Below are positions 36,654 to 45,412 of a stretch of DNA of 64,000 bases, piece by piece. The number at the start of each line of letters is the position of its first letter. Position 1 is the first letter of the stretch. Below the pieces are notes generated by a model that made no database searches, was not told the origin of the DNA, and was given only the letters and a program-made list of their open reading frames with translations. The stretch lies in contig JAAWBT010000089.1 of assembly GCA_022792835.1 (NCBI GenBank), forward strand, positions 62,001-126,000, given 5' to 3'. The DNA comes from Lachnospiraceae bacterium. Lineage in GTDB: Bacteria; Bacillota; Clostridia; Lachnospirales; Lachnospiraceae. The translations under genes and the position numbers were made by a program.

Positions 36654-37682
36654 ATGAATGTGATCAAAACATACAGAAAACAGATTGCAATGGCGGCATT
36701 GCTGGCGCTCATGGTGTATCTTTCATTTAACAGCTATTTTGTATTCGTCGGCATCAATGCCCTGATCAATGCCATTGCCGTGATGGGGATCGTGATCATT
36801 TCCGGCTATGCGAAGCAGCTTCACCTGGGACAGTCGGCTTTCCTTGGGATCGGCGCCTATACTTCGGCCATTCTTATGACCAAGGCAGGCCTTAATTTCT
36901 GGCTGACCATTCCGGTGGCCATGGTGATTGCCGGAGTGTTCGGATGGATGCTTTCGATTCCGACGCTTAAGTTAAAAGGCGGCTCTTATCTGGCACTGGT
37001 GACACAGACCTTTGGCGAAATCATTTATGTACTGCTTCTGAATCTGGAGTGGCTGACCAACGGCCCTTTCGGGATTTCAGGGATCAAGGCGCCCGCGATC
37101 GGCCCTCTGGATTTTACGGGACTCCAGCCTTATTTCTTCCTCTGCCTGGTAATTCTGGCGCTGGTGTATTTTGCGCTGCGCCGGATCGTCCGGGTAAAGT
37201 TCGGACGGTTCTTTATTTCCATCCGGGAGTCGGAAGAGGCCGCCCAGTCCATTGGGATCAATACGAGAAAGTATAAAATGATCGCCTTTGTGATCGCCAC
37301 CTCCGTCGCAGGGCTGGCAGGAGTCCTCTACGGTCCTTTTATCGGATACCTGAGCCCGGAGCAGTTTCGTTGGCAGCCTTCGTTGATCCTGGTGTCCATG
37401 GCGATTGTGGGCGGGCTTTCCAGCCTGGAGGGCGGGATCATCGGCGCGGTGATCTTAACCTTCCTCCCAGAACTTCTAAGGTCCACCGACCAGCTTAGAA
37501 TGATCCTCTACGGCGTGATCGTGATCCTGACCTTAGCTTTCCTGCCGGACGGCATTGTGTCTCTTTTCGGAAAGAAGCCGGCGGAAATGAAGAAGATGCT
37601 GGTTTCTCAGTGGGACATGCTTTCAGATAAGACCTTGAGAAAGAAAAGAAAAAAGGTAAAGATGGCCGGAAAGGCAAAATAA
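36654..37682 (+). CDS. livM: Branched-chain-amino-acid-type ABC permease LivM
   Basis: 342-residue membrane permease with LivM features: SGYAKQLHLGQSAFLGIGAYTSAILM, SIPTLKLKGGSYLALVTQTFGEII, SIRESEEAAQSIGINTRKYK and SMAIVGGLSSLEGGIIGAVILTFLPELLR. The C-terminal tail is lysine-rich. It starts 16 bases after livH, RBS GGGAGGAAGG. Confidence 0.92.
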   Translation: MNVIKTYRKQIAMAALLALMVYLSFNSYFVFVGINALINAIAVMGIVIISGYAKQLHLGQSAFLGIGAYTSAILMTKAGLNFWLTIPVAMVIAGVFGWMLSIPTLKLKGGSYLALVTQTFGEIIYVLLLNLEWLTNGPFGISGIKAPAIGPLDFTGLQPYFFLCLVILALVYFALRRIVRVKFGRFFISIRESEEAAQSIGINTRKYKMIAFVIATSVAGLAGVLYGPFIGYLSPEQFRWQPSLILVSMAIVGGLSSLEGGIIGAVILTFLPELLRSTDQLRMILYGVIVILTLAFLPDGIVSLFGKKPAEMKKMLVSQWDMLSDKTLRKKRKKVKMAGKAK

Positions 37683-37712
37683 TGTTATAAGATGTGGTTT
37701 CCCTCCTGCTCT

Positions 37713-37747
37713 TTGACAATTCTGTCAATTCGTGATAAAAATAATAT
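37713..37747 (+). promoter_or_regulatory. Putative promoter/operator before the first GntR gene
   Basis: TTGACA (37713-37718), 17-bp spacer, TAAAAA (37736-37741) followed by TAATAT. TTGACA and TGTCAA (37723-37728) form an inverted repeat overlapping the -35, a possible site for autoregulation. Confidence 0.5.
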
Positions 37748-37776
37748 AGAAGGTTATCGACGGGAGGAGGAGGGAA

Positions 37777-38457
37777 ATGGCAGGAACAGATTTTGGTTCC
37801 GTTCCATCTTTAAAACAGCTTGCCTATGACAATCTGAAGCAGAGGATCATAGAGGGAGAGTTAAAACCGGGATTCCGGCTTAGGGAAGAGGATTTGTCTA
37901 CGGAGATGAATATCAGCCGGGCGCCCATCCGGGAGGCGCTTAATATGCTGGAGAGGGACGGGTTTACAACGATCGTTCCAAGGAAAGGCGCCATTGTGGC
38001 GGAGGTGGTAAAGGAAGACATCTATTATATATGGGAGATGCGGGCCCTTTTGGAGCCCTATGCCGCCAGGCTTTCCACGGAACTTGTCCCTCTGGAAAAG
38101 ACTGCGGAGGTCAAGAAGAGGCTTCTCACAGTTCTGGACCATCCGGAGGATCTTCCCCGGTATGTGAATTCAGACCTGGAGGTCCATCAGATGCTGGCGG
38201 ATTATCTGGAAAACAGGTTCTTAAAGAATACGCTGGAGAATATGAAGGCCCATTCTCTGCGGATCCGATGGGCGGCAGAGTATGACAATGAGGATATGCA
38301 GGCTTCCATTGTGGAGGCGGCCACCAGAGAGCATATGGAGATCGTCTGCGCACTGGAAAAGAGGGAGCAGGACCTGGTATATCAGGTGGTAAAGCAGCAT
38401 GTGGAGAACAGCGCCAAGCGGCTGATGGGAGCCAATTACGTAAATCAGAAAAAATGA
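37777..38457 (+). CDS. GntR-family regulator with FCD domain (first copy)
   Basis: 226 residues. N-terminal winged helix (LKQLAYDNLKQRIIEGELKPGFRLREEDLSTEMNISRAPIREALNMLERDGFTTIVPRKGAIV) and an alpha-helical FCD effector domain with probable metal-binding residues (Asp/His in NSDLEVHQML, His in ATREHMEIV, His in VVKQHVENS). FCD members usually bind carboxylates or amino acids and repress catabolic operons. It lies after the liv operon and is clearly paralogous to the regulator at 44701, sharing VPSLKQ, ISRAPIREA-NMLERDGF and DYLEN. RBS GGGAGGAGGAGGG precedes the ATG. Confidence 0.9.
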   Translation: MAGTDFGSVPSLKQLAYDNLKQRIIEGELKPGFRLREEDLSTEMNISRAPIREALNMLERDGFTTIVPRKGAIVAEVVKEDIYYIWEMRALLEPYAARLSTELVPLEKTAEVKKRLLTVLDHPEDLPRYVNSDLEVHQMLADYLENRFLKNTLENMKAHSLRIRWAAEYDNEDMQASIVEAATREHMEIVCALEKREQDLVYQVVKQHVENSAKRLMGANYVNQKK

Positions 38458-38538
38458 AGAGACGAAAGAAGCCATTAGCAGATCACTTGATTTATTGGTT
38501 GATTTACTAATGGTTTTTTATGAAGGAGAAATGATATA

Positions 38539-38559
38539 CAATCTGCAGTATACAGATTG
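38539..38559 (+). promoter_or_regulatory. Inverted repeat upstream of the M29-like gene
   Basis: CAATCTG (38539-38545) and CAGATTG (38553-38559) form a 7-bp inverted repeat around AGTATACA, whose GTATAC core (38548-38553) is shared with the liv palindrome. Likely a regulator site; no clear -35/-10 pair is visible. Confidence 0.5.
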
Positions 38560-38587
38560 AACCTATCACAAGATTCAGGAGGCAAAT

Positions 38588-39550
38588 ATGAGCGAAAAAG
38601 CAAGAAAAGGCTGTGAGATCCTGCTCCATACCTGCGGAGAGGTAAAAAAGGGAGAGCGGGTTTTGGTGATCACAGATAATACGAGCAGAGAGATTGGCGA
38701 GGCTATGTATGCCTGCGCGGCAGATTTTACGGATGCGACGCTGGTGCGCATGCCGGACCGATCTACCCATGGGGAGGCGCCTACGGCTGTGGTCGCCGCG
38801 GCCATGAAGGAATCGGACGTGATGTTTTCGGCAACCACCTTTTCTCTGTACAACAGCGCCGCCAGGATTGAGGCCTGTGAGGCTGGCTCCCGCTTTGTAA
38901 ACATGGCGGATTATTCCCTGGAGATGCTGGAGGAAGGCTGCCTCTTCACAGACTGGGGGGAGATCCGGAGAATCGTGGACGATTTAAAAACCAGGATTGT
39001 GGGGAAAGAACTGTCCATCACAACCCCTGCTGGAACAGATTTCCATACTTCCATCGAAGGGCGCCACGCAGACACCGGCTACGGCGTATCCAGGGAAAAG
39101 GGGGAGGCCTCCTCTCCGCCGGATGCAGAATGTGCGGTGGGGCCTGCAGACGACTCGGCAGAAGGGACGCTGGTCATTGACGGGAGCATTCCCCTTCCAG
39201 GGCTTGGCGTGCTTAAAAATCCCATTACTCTGAAGGTGGAGAAAGGCTATATCACCTCCATCGAGGGCGGGGAGGAAGCCAAAATTCTGAAAAACACACT
39301 GGCGGCATTTGGCGACAAACGGGTTTATCTGGCGGCAGAAGTAGGCTTTGGCCTCAATCCGGCAGGACGTTTGAACGGGCGGATGTTGGAGGATGAGGGG
39401 GTCATGGGGACCATGCACATTGGGATCGGAAATAATCTGTCCTACGGAGGAACCTGTGACACTCCCGTACATATTGATCTGATCATGAAATGTCCCACCT
39501 GCATGGTGGACGGAATCTGTGTGATGAAAGACGGAGAGCTTGTCAGATAA
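38588..39550 (+). CDS. M29-like metallohydrolase (aminopeptidase/NicX family)
   Basis: 320 residues. N-terminal alpha/beta part (CGEVKKGERVLVITDNTSREIGEAM) and a C-terminal part with the metal-ligand series of M29 aminopeptidases: Glu in AAEVGFGLNP, Glu in LEDEGVMGT, His in MHIGIGNN and the His-x-Asp in VHIDLIM. NicX-type pyridine dioxygenases share this scaffold, so peptidase activity is not assured. In this locus an aminopeptidase-like or amidase-like step on the imported compound is plausible. RBS AGGAGG seven bases upstream. Confidence 0.75.
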   Translation: MSEKARKGCEILLHTCGEVKKGERVLVITDNTSREIGEAMYACAADFTDATLVRMPDRSTHGEAPTAVVAAAMKESDVMFSATTFSLYNSAARIEACEAGSRFVNMADYSLEMLEEGCLFTDWGEIRRIVDDLKTRIVGKELSITTPAGTDFHTSIEGRHADTGYGVSREKGEASSPPDAECAVGPADDSAEGTLVIDGSIPLPGLGVLKNPITLKVEKGYITSIEGGEEAKILKNTLAAFGDKRVYLAAEVGFGLNPAGRLNGRMLEDEGVMGTMHIGIGNNLSYGGTCDTPVHIDLIMKCPTCMVDGICVMKDGELVR

Positions 39551-39585
39551 TTTTTCCAAAATATTGCCAGAAGGATGTGAGTGGG

Positions 39586-39640
39586 AGAGCCATTCCTCTG
39601 CAGTCTGTAACAACAGCCTGCAAAGGATGGCTCTGTTTTG
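39586..39640 (+). terminator. Terminator after the M29-like gene
   Basis: About 16 paired bases in an imperfect stem (39586-39603/39618-39634) followed by TGTTTTGTT. Separates module A from module B. Confidence 0.75.
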
Positions 39641-39669
39641 TTGACCATGTTATAGAATATAGTGTTGAA

Positions 39670-39714
39670 AGTCGACATTCGGCAGTTGACAATATGAACA
39701 AAGAATGCTATACT
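39670..39714 (+). promoter_or_regulatory. Promoter of the AroM-TRAP operon
   Basis: TTGACA (39686-39691), 17-bp spacer, TATACT (39709-39714). AAGTCGACAT (39670-39679), sharing the GTCGAC core of the korA palindrome, lies just upstream of the -35. Confidence 0.8.
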
Positions 39715-39764
39715 GGTTTTTGTAAAGAGAAGAATATTTTTAAAAAGAAAGGATGTGTATCAAA

Positions 39765-40580
39765 ATGGCATTTAAGCTTGGTTTAATCAACGTAGGTCAG
39801 GGTCCCAGAGTCGACAACAGGTCTTTTGTCCGGAATTATTTTAAGGCGCAGGGGGTTGAGGTGGAAATCCTTGAGCATTGTTCCTATGAGGATATGACCT
39901 TTGAACAGATTCATGCTCTGGAAGGACCTGATTATGATCCGGAAAAACCGATGTATTCTCCTGATACCCGCTGTGGAGCGTTTGTCCACCGGGAAGATGG
40001 TGATGATTTCTATCTTGGGAAAGGCTGGCATGAAGTCTGGACTCCCAGAAAAGAGAACGAACCCAGGATTCAGCGGTGCATTGACCAGCTAGAGGCAGAG
40101 GGGGCCCAGGCGATTCTTCTTTGCTGCTGTCTGCGTTATCCTCTACACAGATTTCATTCAAATGTACCGGTGGTCTTTCCCTGGAAAACGGTGTTCCATT
40201 ATATTCAGGCCCTTGCCGACACCATGGACCATCCTGAGATCGGCGTTGTGATCGGCCGTGGACAGAACTGGGAACGTGATATCGAGATGTTCACAAACTA
40301 TGACGGTTTCCGCAATGTAAATTTCCATTTTGGGGTAGGCCACTGCACGGGAGGAGAAGAATCTCTCCCCGAAAAACTGGACCTGGTTGTTGTATGGGGG
40401 TATCACACATTTGACTATCGCAGCGGCGCCGTTGGCGATGAGGAGTGCCTGGAACTGAAATATGAGAAGGAATTCAACTGTCCGGTTATCAGCTCGGCAA
40501 GTTCCGCATTTTTGTTCCTGCGGGGTTATATGCGTCCTGTGATGGATGAAAAGAGTTACTACGAGCCTGTGGCTTTGTAA
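39765..40580 (+). CDS. AroM-like protein, Asp/Glu racemase superfamily fold
   Basis: 271 residues beginning MAFKLGLINVGQGPRVDNRSF, which resembles the LTIGQSPRVD start of AroM-family proteins. The family has the racemase-like alpha/beta fold but its function is unknown. A cysteine-rich stretch (AILLCCCLRYP) sits about where the first catalytic cysteine of the racemases would be and SSASSAF near the end replaces the usual second Cys-Thr-Glu, so ordinary two-cysteine racemisation seems unlikely. It heads the TRAP operon, which suggests action on the TRAP substrate. Start 39765 follows AAAGGATG. Confidence 0.6.
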   Translation: MAFKLGLINVGQGPRVDNRSFVRNYFKAQGVEVEILEHCSYEDMTFEQIHALEGPDYDPEKPMYSPDTRCGAFVHREDGDDFYLGKGWHEVWTPRKENEPRIQRCIDQLEAEGAQAILLCCCLRYPLHRFHSNVPVVFPWKTVFHYIQALADTMDHPEIGVVIGRGQNWERDIEMFTNYDGFRNVNFHFGVGHCTGGEESLPEKLDLVVVWGYHTFDYRSGAVGDEECLELKYEKEFNCPVISSASSAFLFLRGYMRPVMDEKSYYEPVAL

Positions 40581-40653
40581 GTTTTTCTTTGCCGGAATCG
40601 GTATCACAGTTGACGCAAAAAAATAATTTATAACAGGAGAGGGGGTTACATTT

Positions 40654-41727
40654 ATGAAGAAAAAAGGTTTAGCAATCCTGTTGGCGCTGGGGATGGTTCT
40701 TTCTATGGCAGGATGTGGGGGGAGCGATAAGAAAAAAGCGAGTGATTCTGCTGCAGAGAAAGAAACGGAGGCAGTCAAAGAGACGGCAGGTCCAAGTCAA
40801 GAGGAAGCCGGGGCAGAGCTTACCCTTGATATGATTTCCTGCCTTGGTGAGACTCACAAGATTTGGAAGGCCGTAGAGTATTATGCCGCGAAGGTTGAGG
40901 AGGTCTCCGGGGGCAGGCTAAAGATCAATCTGGTCGGCGGCGACGAGGTTATGGCAGAGGAAGAGCAGCTGAGCGCTTTAAAATCCGGCACCTTTGATAT
41001 GATGTGGGATCTGGAGACTCTTTCCCAGCTCTGCCCTCTCTATTCTGCAATGTCCTGTACTGGCATGACTTCGAAAGAAGAGCTGGATGCCGGACTTTAT
41101 GAGCTGTACCGCGAGGCATATGAAAAAGAAGGAGGGGTCTACTGGCTGGGCAAAGCCTCACAGCCTCAGTGGTGGACGCTTGCCTATAACGGGGATGATA
41201 TAGGCAGTATTGGAGACATCAAGGGCAAGAAGCTCCGCTGTAATTCTGCCACATCAGCGGCAGTAGAGGCTCTGGGCGGGGTACCCACCGTCATCGCCTA
41301 TGGTGAAATTTATGAGGCGATGGAAAGAGGTATTATTGACGGCTTCATCATGACTCCTGAAGACTGGGTACAAAATAGCTGGCAGGATGTTACAGATAAG
41401 TTCTGTGATGTGAGGATCCTTGAAGGGGGGATGACAGGGTGTCTGTGCAATCTTGATACATGGAACAGCCTGACCAAAGAGCAGCAGGGATGGCTCAGAG
41501 CTCCTTTTGAAGAGTACGTGGAAGAGCTCTTTGCCATATGTGAGGAAAATCAGTCATCTGGAGAAAAAGAAATGGCAGAGGCGGGGGTTACTCTGGTTCC
41601 CTGGACAAAAGAGGAGAAAGAAAAAGCACAGGAATTGGTGAGAGAGGCTCAGTGGAATTCCTTGAAATCCTCCATCACGCCTGAATATGCAAAAAAGTTT
41701 GCCGAAATTTGCGGACTTGACTATTGA
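40654..41727 (+). CDS. TRAP transporter solute-binding lipoprotein (DctP family)
   Basis: 357 residues. Lipoprotein signal MKKKGLAILLALGMVLSMAGC, then a charged linker, and the DctP fold: YYAAKVEEVSGGRLKINLVGG, GDIKGKKLRCNSATSAAVEALGGVPTVIAYGEIYEAMERGIIDGF, with the Arg of KLRC expected to hold the ligand carboxylate. So the substrate is probably an organic acid or acyl amino acid. First of the dctP-Q-M set; AGGAGAGGGGG precedes the ATG. Confidence 0.92.
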   Translation: MKKKGLAILLALGMVLSMAGCGGSDKKKASDSAAEKETEAVKETAGPSQEEAGAELTLDMISCLGETHKIWKAVEYYAAKVEEVSGGRLKINLVGGDEVMAEEEQLSALKSGTFDMMWDLETLSQLCPLYSAMSCTGMTSKEELDAGLYELYREAYEKEGGVYWLGKASQPQWWTLAYNGDDIGSIGDIKGKKLRCNSATSAAVEALGGVPTVIAYGEIYEAMERGIIDGFIMTPEDWVQNSWQDVTDKFCDVRILEGGMTGCLCNLDTWNSLTKEQQGWLRAPFEEYVEELFAICEENQSSGEKEMAEAGVTLVPWTKEEKEKAQELVREAQWNSLKSSITPEYAKKFAEICGLDY

Positions 41728-41776
41728 GGCTCTGCTTTAGAGTGACCTGAAACAAAAAGGGCTACACATGGTATCT

Positions 41777-41817
41777 AACCGGGGCCGGTCATATTCATCT
41801 GTGATTGGCCCGGTTTT
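41777..41817 (+). terminator. Partial terminator between dctP and dctQ
   Basis: Stem 41777-41791/41802-41815 with one bulge and two G-T pairs, followed by a short T run. Its position would allow more binding protein than permease. Confidence 0.65.
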
Positions 41818-41841
41818 ACAAATGCACAGAGGAGGAGGCTT

Positions 41842-42417
41842 ATGGAGAAAAAGATCCGGTCAAAAAATTTCTGGTATTATTTTGACAAACTGGTAAATGG
41901 GGTTGCGCTTGTTTCCGGGGTGGGGCTTGGAATTATCGCATTTATTATCGTTGCGGATGTGGTGATGAGATATGCTTTTAACAAACCGTTTTCTTTCACT
42001 ACGCCTTTAGCGGAATTGATCTTAGTCCTCATACTGACCTTCGGCGGCACATATTTACTCAGGGAGCAGGATTTCATCAGGGTAGACATTGTCGTTCAAT
42101 TCCTGCCGAGAAAAGTGCAGATCATTATGAGGTGCATCGTTGACTTGATCGGAAGCATTGTGTTTATCACAGTGGGCTGCGGAGTGGCTGTAAAGCTGCG
42201 GGAACTGTATATCACGAAGGCGATCATCATTAATTCCGGGGGGAATTGGAGACATTGGATCTATATGGCTCCGCTGGTTGTTTTCTTTTTTGCTATTCCC
42301 GTACAGTTTGTGAGAAATTCCATCGATGCGGTTCACATGCTCCGGTCAGGCAGTTATTTTGCAGATGGGGATCAGGCGGCAAAGATGACAGACCAGGAGG
42401 ATGGTTCCGAGTCATAG
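41842..42417 (+). CDS. TRAP transporter small permease (DctQ)
   Basis: 191 residues with four hydrophobic segments and the DctQ pattern ADVVMRYAFNKPFSFTTPLAELILVLILTFGGTYLLREQDFIRVDIV. It pairs with the large permease that follows 18 bases later. RBS GAGGAGGAGG. Confidence 0.9.
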   Translation: MEKKIRSKNFWYYFDKLVNGVALVSGVGLGIIAFIIVADVVMRYAFNKPFSFTTPLAELILVLILTFGGTYLLREQDFIRVDIVVQFLPRKVQIIMRCIVDLIGSIVFITVGCGVAVKLRELYITKAIIINSGGNWRHWIYMAPLVVFFFAIPVQFVRNSIDAVHMLRSGSYFADGDQAAKMTDQEDGSES

Positions 42418-42435
42418 GAGAGGGGGTATAGGAAC

Positions 42436-43746
42436 ATGAGCTGGCAGATGGTTTTGGTTATATTTTTTCTGGCTTTGCTGATCTTACTTTTATCAGGCAT
42501 GGCATTGCCTGTTGCATTTCTGCTTGTGAGCGGAGTAGGGGCATTTATTTTCTGGAACGGGTTTAAGGGGTTCCCCCAGATGAGTCTCACCCTTTTGAGC
42601 TCTGTCAAAAGCTGGTCTCTGCTTCCGATCCCGCTGTTTATTTTAATGGGGGAAATCTTGTTTCAGACAGGGATCATGAAAAAGGCGTTGGATGTTGTGG
42701 ATATGTGGCTCGGGAGACTTCCGGGAAGACTTGCGGTGGTGGGAGTCCTTTCATCAGTATTGATGGGCACCTTTACCGGGTCTTCCATGGCGGCAACGTC
42801 CATGCTCTCCACGTCGCTGGTTCCAGAAATGCAGAAGAGGGGATACAAGACAGATTTTGCGCTGGGCTCCATCTGTGGCGCAGGGGGGCTTGCAATGATG
42901 ATCCCGCCTTCATCTTTGGCAGTTACTGTGGCGACCATTGCAGGAGCCTCTGTCAGCAAAACCCTCATGGGAGCCATTGTTCCCGGGGCTTTGATGGCGC
43001 TTGGATACTGTATTTACATTTTCGGACGTTCCATTTTAAGGCCTCAGGATGCTCCGAGATATACGGTTAAAAAACTGTCGTTAAAGGAAAGGCTTTCCTT
43101 TACCGGAAAAAATATTGTTCCAATTCTTCTTATTATTGTATCTGTTTCAGGTGTGATCCTGTTTGGGCTTGCGACGCCATCTGAAGCGGCGGCCTGTGGC
43201 GTTGTGGCAAGTATCCTTGTAACGATTGTGATGAAAACGCTTACCTTTAGCAAACTAAAAAAAGCGCTGTATAATACGGTAAAGACATCCGCGATGCTTC
43301 TTACGATTATGCTGGGCTCCAGTATGTTTTCTTCGATTTTGAGCTTTTCTGGCGCGACGAAATCTCTGACCTTATGGGTATCTGCTCTTGACGTTCCGCC
43401 CAAAATGATTGTCCTTTGTTTCCTTTTGGTGGTGTTTGTACTGGGATGTTTTATGGAGACCAATTCGATCATGTTCATCTGTCTGCCCATCTTTATTCCG
43501 GTGGTGATGGCGCTGGGATTTGATGTGGTCTGGTTCTGTCTCCTCATGATGATATCCTGTGAAATGGCAGAATCCACACCGCCCTTTGGAGTGCTTTTGT
43601 TCCTGCTTAAAGGGCTCTTTCCAAAAGAGAAGATGTCTACCATTATGAAATCGGCAGCGCCTTATCTGGCAGCAGATGCATTTGCTATGGCGGTATGTTT
43701 TTTCTTCCCTGCAGTCACCATGTGGCTGCCTGGTATGGTGAAGTGA
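42436..43746 (+). CDS. TRAP transporter large permease (DctM)
   Basis: 436 residues and about 12 membrane segments. FLLVSGVGAFIFW, PIPLFILMGEILFQTGIMKKALD, GTFTGSSMAATSMLSTSLVPEM, MIPPSSLAV and the ATPSEAAACGVVAS helix are typical of DctM, which uses the sodium gradient. It forms the permease with dctQ. Confidence 0.93.
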   Translation: MSWQMVLVIFFLALLILLLSGMALPVAFLLVSGVGAFIFWNGFKGFPQMSLTLLSSVKSWSLLPIPLFILMGEILFQTGIMKKALDVVDMWLGRLPGRLAVVGVLSSVLMGTFTGSSMAATSMLSTSLVPEMQKRGYKTDFALGSICGAGGLAMMIPPSSLAVTVATIAGASVSKTLMGAIVPGALMALGYCIYIFGRSILRPQDAPRYTVKKLSLKERLSFTGKNIVPILLIIVSVSGVILFGLATPSEAAACGVVASILVTIVMKTLTFSKLKKALYNTVKTSAMLLTIMLGSSMFSSILSFSGATKSLTLWVSALDVPPKMIVLCFLLVVFVLGCFMETNSIMFICLPIFIPVVMALGFDVVWFCLLMMISCEMAESTPPFGVLLFLLKGLFPKEKMSTIMKSAAPYLAADAFAMAVCFFFPAVTMWLPGMVK

Positions 43747-43782
43747 CGAGAGTGTGGGACTTTTGAAACGGAGGCTGATTTT

Positions 43783-44658
43783 ATGAGTCAGAAAAAAGCG
43801 GATCTGCTGCTATTTACAGTGGCCCTGGCCTGGGGTTCTTCGAATGTTCTGCTGAAAATCGGGGCGGAAAGTATCGGGACATTAAATTTGATCGGCCTTC
43901 GTTTTGGGTTGGCGTTTATAACCACTTTTCTTATTTTTTTCAAAAGAATGTTGCGGGTAAACCTAAAAACGATTCTTTACAGCGCTCTGACAGGAGTGAT
44001 CCTCTGCTCTATTTTTATGGTCCTTATTTATGCATTGAAACTGGAGGACGCATCCAGAGTGAGTTTCCTTTCCTCAATATCCGTCCTGCTGGTCCCGGCG
44101 CTCATGGCAGTATATCGCAGAGAGAGACCTGAAAAATGCGTGGTCATCGGGATGGTTCTTGTTTTGACCGGCCTGATTTTGCTGATGAATCCCGGAGAGA
44201 TGATCTTTGTATCTGCAGGCTCCTTCCTTTCCATTCTGGCGGCTTTTATCAATGCAGCAGTTGTGATTGTGACAAATGCAGCCTCCCATGCCGTGGAAGA
44301 TACCTTGCAGCTTGGCGTTTACCAGCTGGGATTTGCCGGACTTTTTGGATGGATTGGCAGTTTTATCATGGAAAACCCCCGTCTGCCGGAAACTTCTGTT
44401 GAATGGACTTCTGTTCTGTTATTGGCACTGATCTGCAGCGCCTACGGATTTATCGCGCTTTCCTATGGCCAAAAATATACGGTTCCGGAACATTCGGCTT
44501 TTGCCATTGCGTTGGAACCGGTTTTCTCGGCAGTATTCGCATTTTTTGTGCTGGGAGAAAGAATGGAGTTCCATAATTACGCAGGCGCCCTGCTTATTTT
44601 CCTCAGCGTCATGATCGCCGGCAAAATTATTGATATTGGAAAAGTTTGGTCTATTTGA
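43783..44658 (+). CDS. EamA/DMT-family transporter
   Basis: 291 residues with ten predicted membrane helices in two EamA repeats: LLLFTVALAWGSSNVLLKIG...LIGLRFGLAF and SFLSILAAFINAAVVIVTN...AFAIALEPVFSAVFAFFVLGE. The family exports or exchanges small metabolites, often amino acids. Placed between the TRAP genes and the second GntR regulator, so it may excrete a product of module B. Confidence 0.88.
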   Translation: MSQKKADLLLFTVALAWGSSNVLLKIGAESIGTLNLIGLRFGLAFITTFLIFFKRMLRVNLKTILYSALTGVILCSIFMVLIYALKLEDASRVSFLSSISVLLVPALMAVYRRERPEKCVVIGMVLVLTGLILLMNPGEMIFVSAGSFLSILAAFINAAVVIVTNAASHAVEDTLQLGVYQLGFAGLFGWIGSFIMENPRLPETSVEWTSVLLLALICSAYGFIALSYGQKYTVPEHSAFAIALEPVFSAVFAFFVLGERMEFHNYAGALLIFLSVMIAGKIIDIGKVWSI

Positions 44659-44700
44659 TATACTTGAATTCTAAAAAAATAAAAACGGGAGGAGAATTTT

Positions 44701-45378
44701 TTGAACTTCAAAGAGTTGAATTTGACAGCAGTCCCATCATTGAAACAGCGGGTATATGACTATCTGCTTGAGTTGATCCTTTCTGATGAGCTGAAGCCCA
44801 ACACAAGGCTTTTGGAGCCGGAAATCGCGGAAGCGCTTCACATAAGCAGGGCGCCTATCCGGGAGGCAATCAACATGCTTGAGAGAGATGGGTTTGTCAC
44901 AATGAGACCCAATAAGGGGGCCTTTGTTGCAGAAATGTCTTATAAAAATGCTGTGGAGCTGTGGGAGTTCCTTGCGATTATGCAGCCTTATACAGCCAGG
45001 ATGAGCTGTGGGAAGATTCCGGCGTTAGAGCTGAAAAAAATGAGAAATGAACTTCTGATACTTCAAAGTGAGGCGCATACCTATGAGGAATTTGCCATGT
45101 CTGACAAAGCGCTCCATGCAATGCTGGGGGACTATCTGGAAAATGAGATGATAAAAAAGCAGATCAAGCTTTTACAGGCGCATGCGACCAGATTTCGGTG
45201 GATTACGGATCGCAATTATGAAAATCCAGAGGAACGGATGATCTCGATAGAAGAGCATCTTCAGATCGTGAACGCCCTTTTGGAAGAGGACCCGGACAAA
45301 GTATTTACGCTCACTCAGAAACATATGGAGCGGGGGCTTAGGACGTTGATTGCTCAAAAAGACAGGGAGCAGAAATAG
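44701..45378 (+). CDS. GntR-family regulator with FCD domain (second copy)
   Basis: 225 residues, paralogue of the regulator at 37777. Winged helix LKQRVYDYLLELILSDELKPNTRLLEPEIAEALHISRAPIREAINMLERDGFVTMRPNKGAFV; FCD domain with Asp/His in MSDKALHAML, His in SIEEHLQIV and His in LTQKHMERG. TTG start supported by GGGAGGAG. Probably controls module B and perhaps cross-talks with module A. Confidence 0.88.
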   Translation: MNFKELNLTAVPSLKQRVYDYLLELILSDELKPNTRLLEPEIAEALHISRAPIREAINMLERDGFVTMRPNKGAFVAEMSYKNAVELWEFLAIMQPYTARMSCGKIPALELKKMRNELLILQSEAHTYEEFAMSDKALHAMLGDYLENEMIKKQIKLLQAHATRFRWITDRNYENPEERMISIEEHLQIVNALLEEDPDKVFTLTQKHMERGLRTLIAQKDREQK

Positions 45379-45412
45379 CATTTTGCAGGATATGCGACAA
45401 GGAGGAAGCCGG

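Noticed and set aside
39490-39786. 98-residue plus-strand frame bridging the M29-like and AroM-like genes
   Set aside because: Covers a terminator and a consensus promoter, so it is noncoding.
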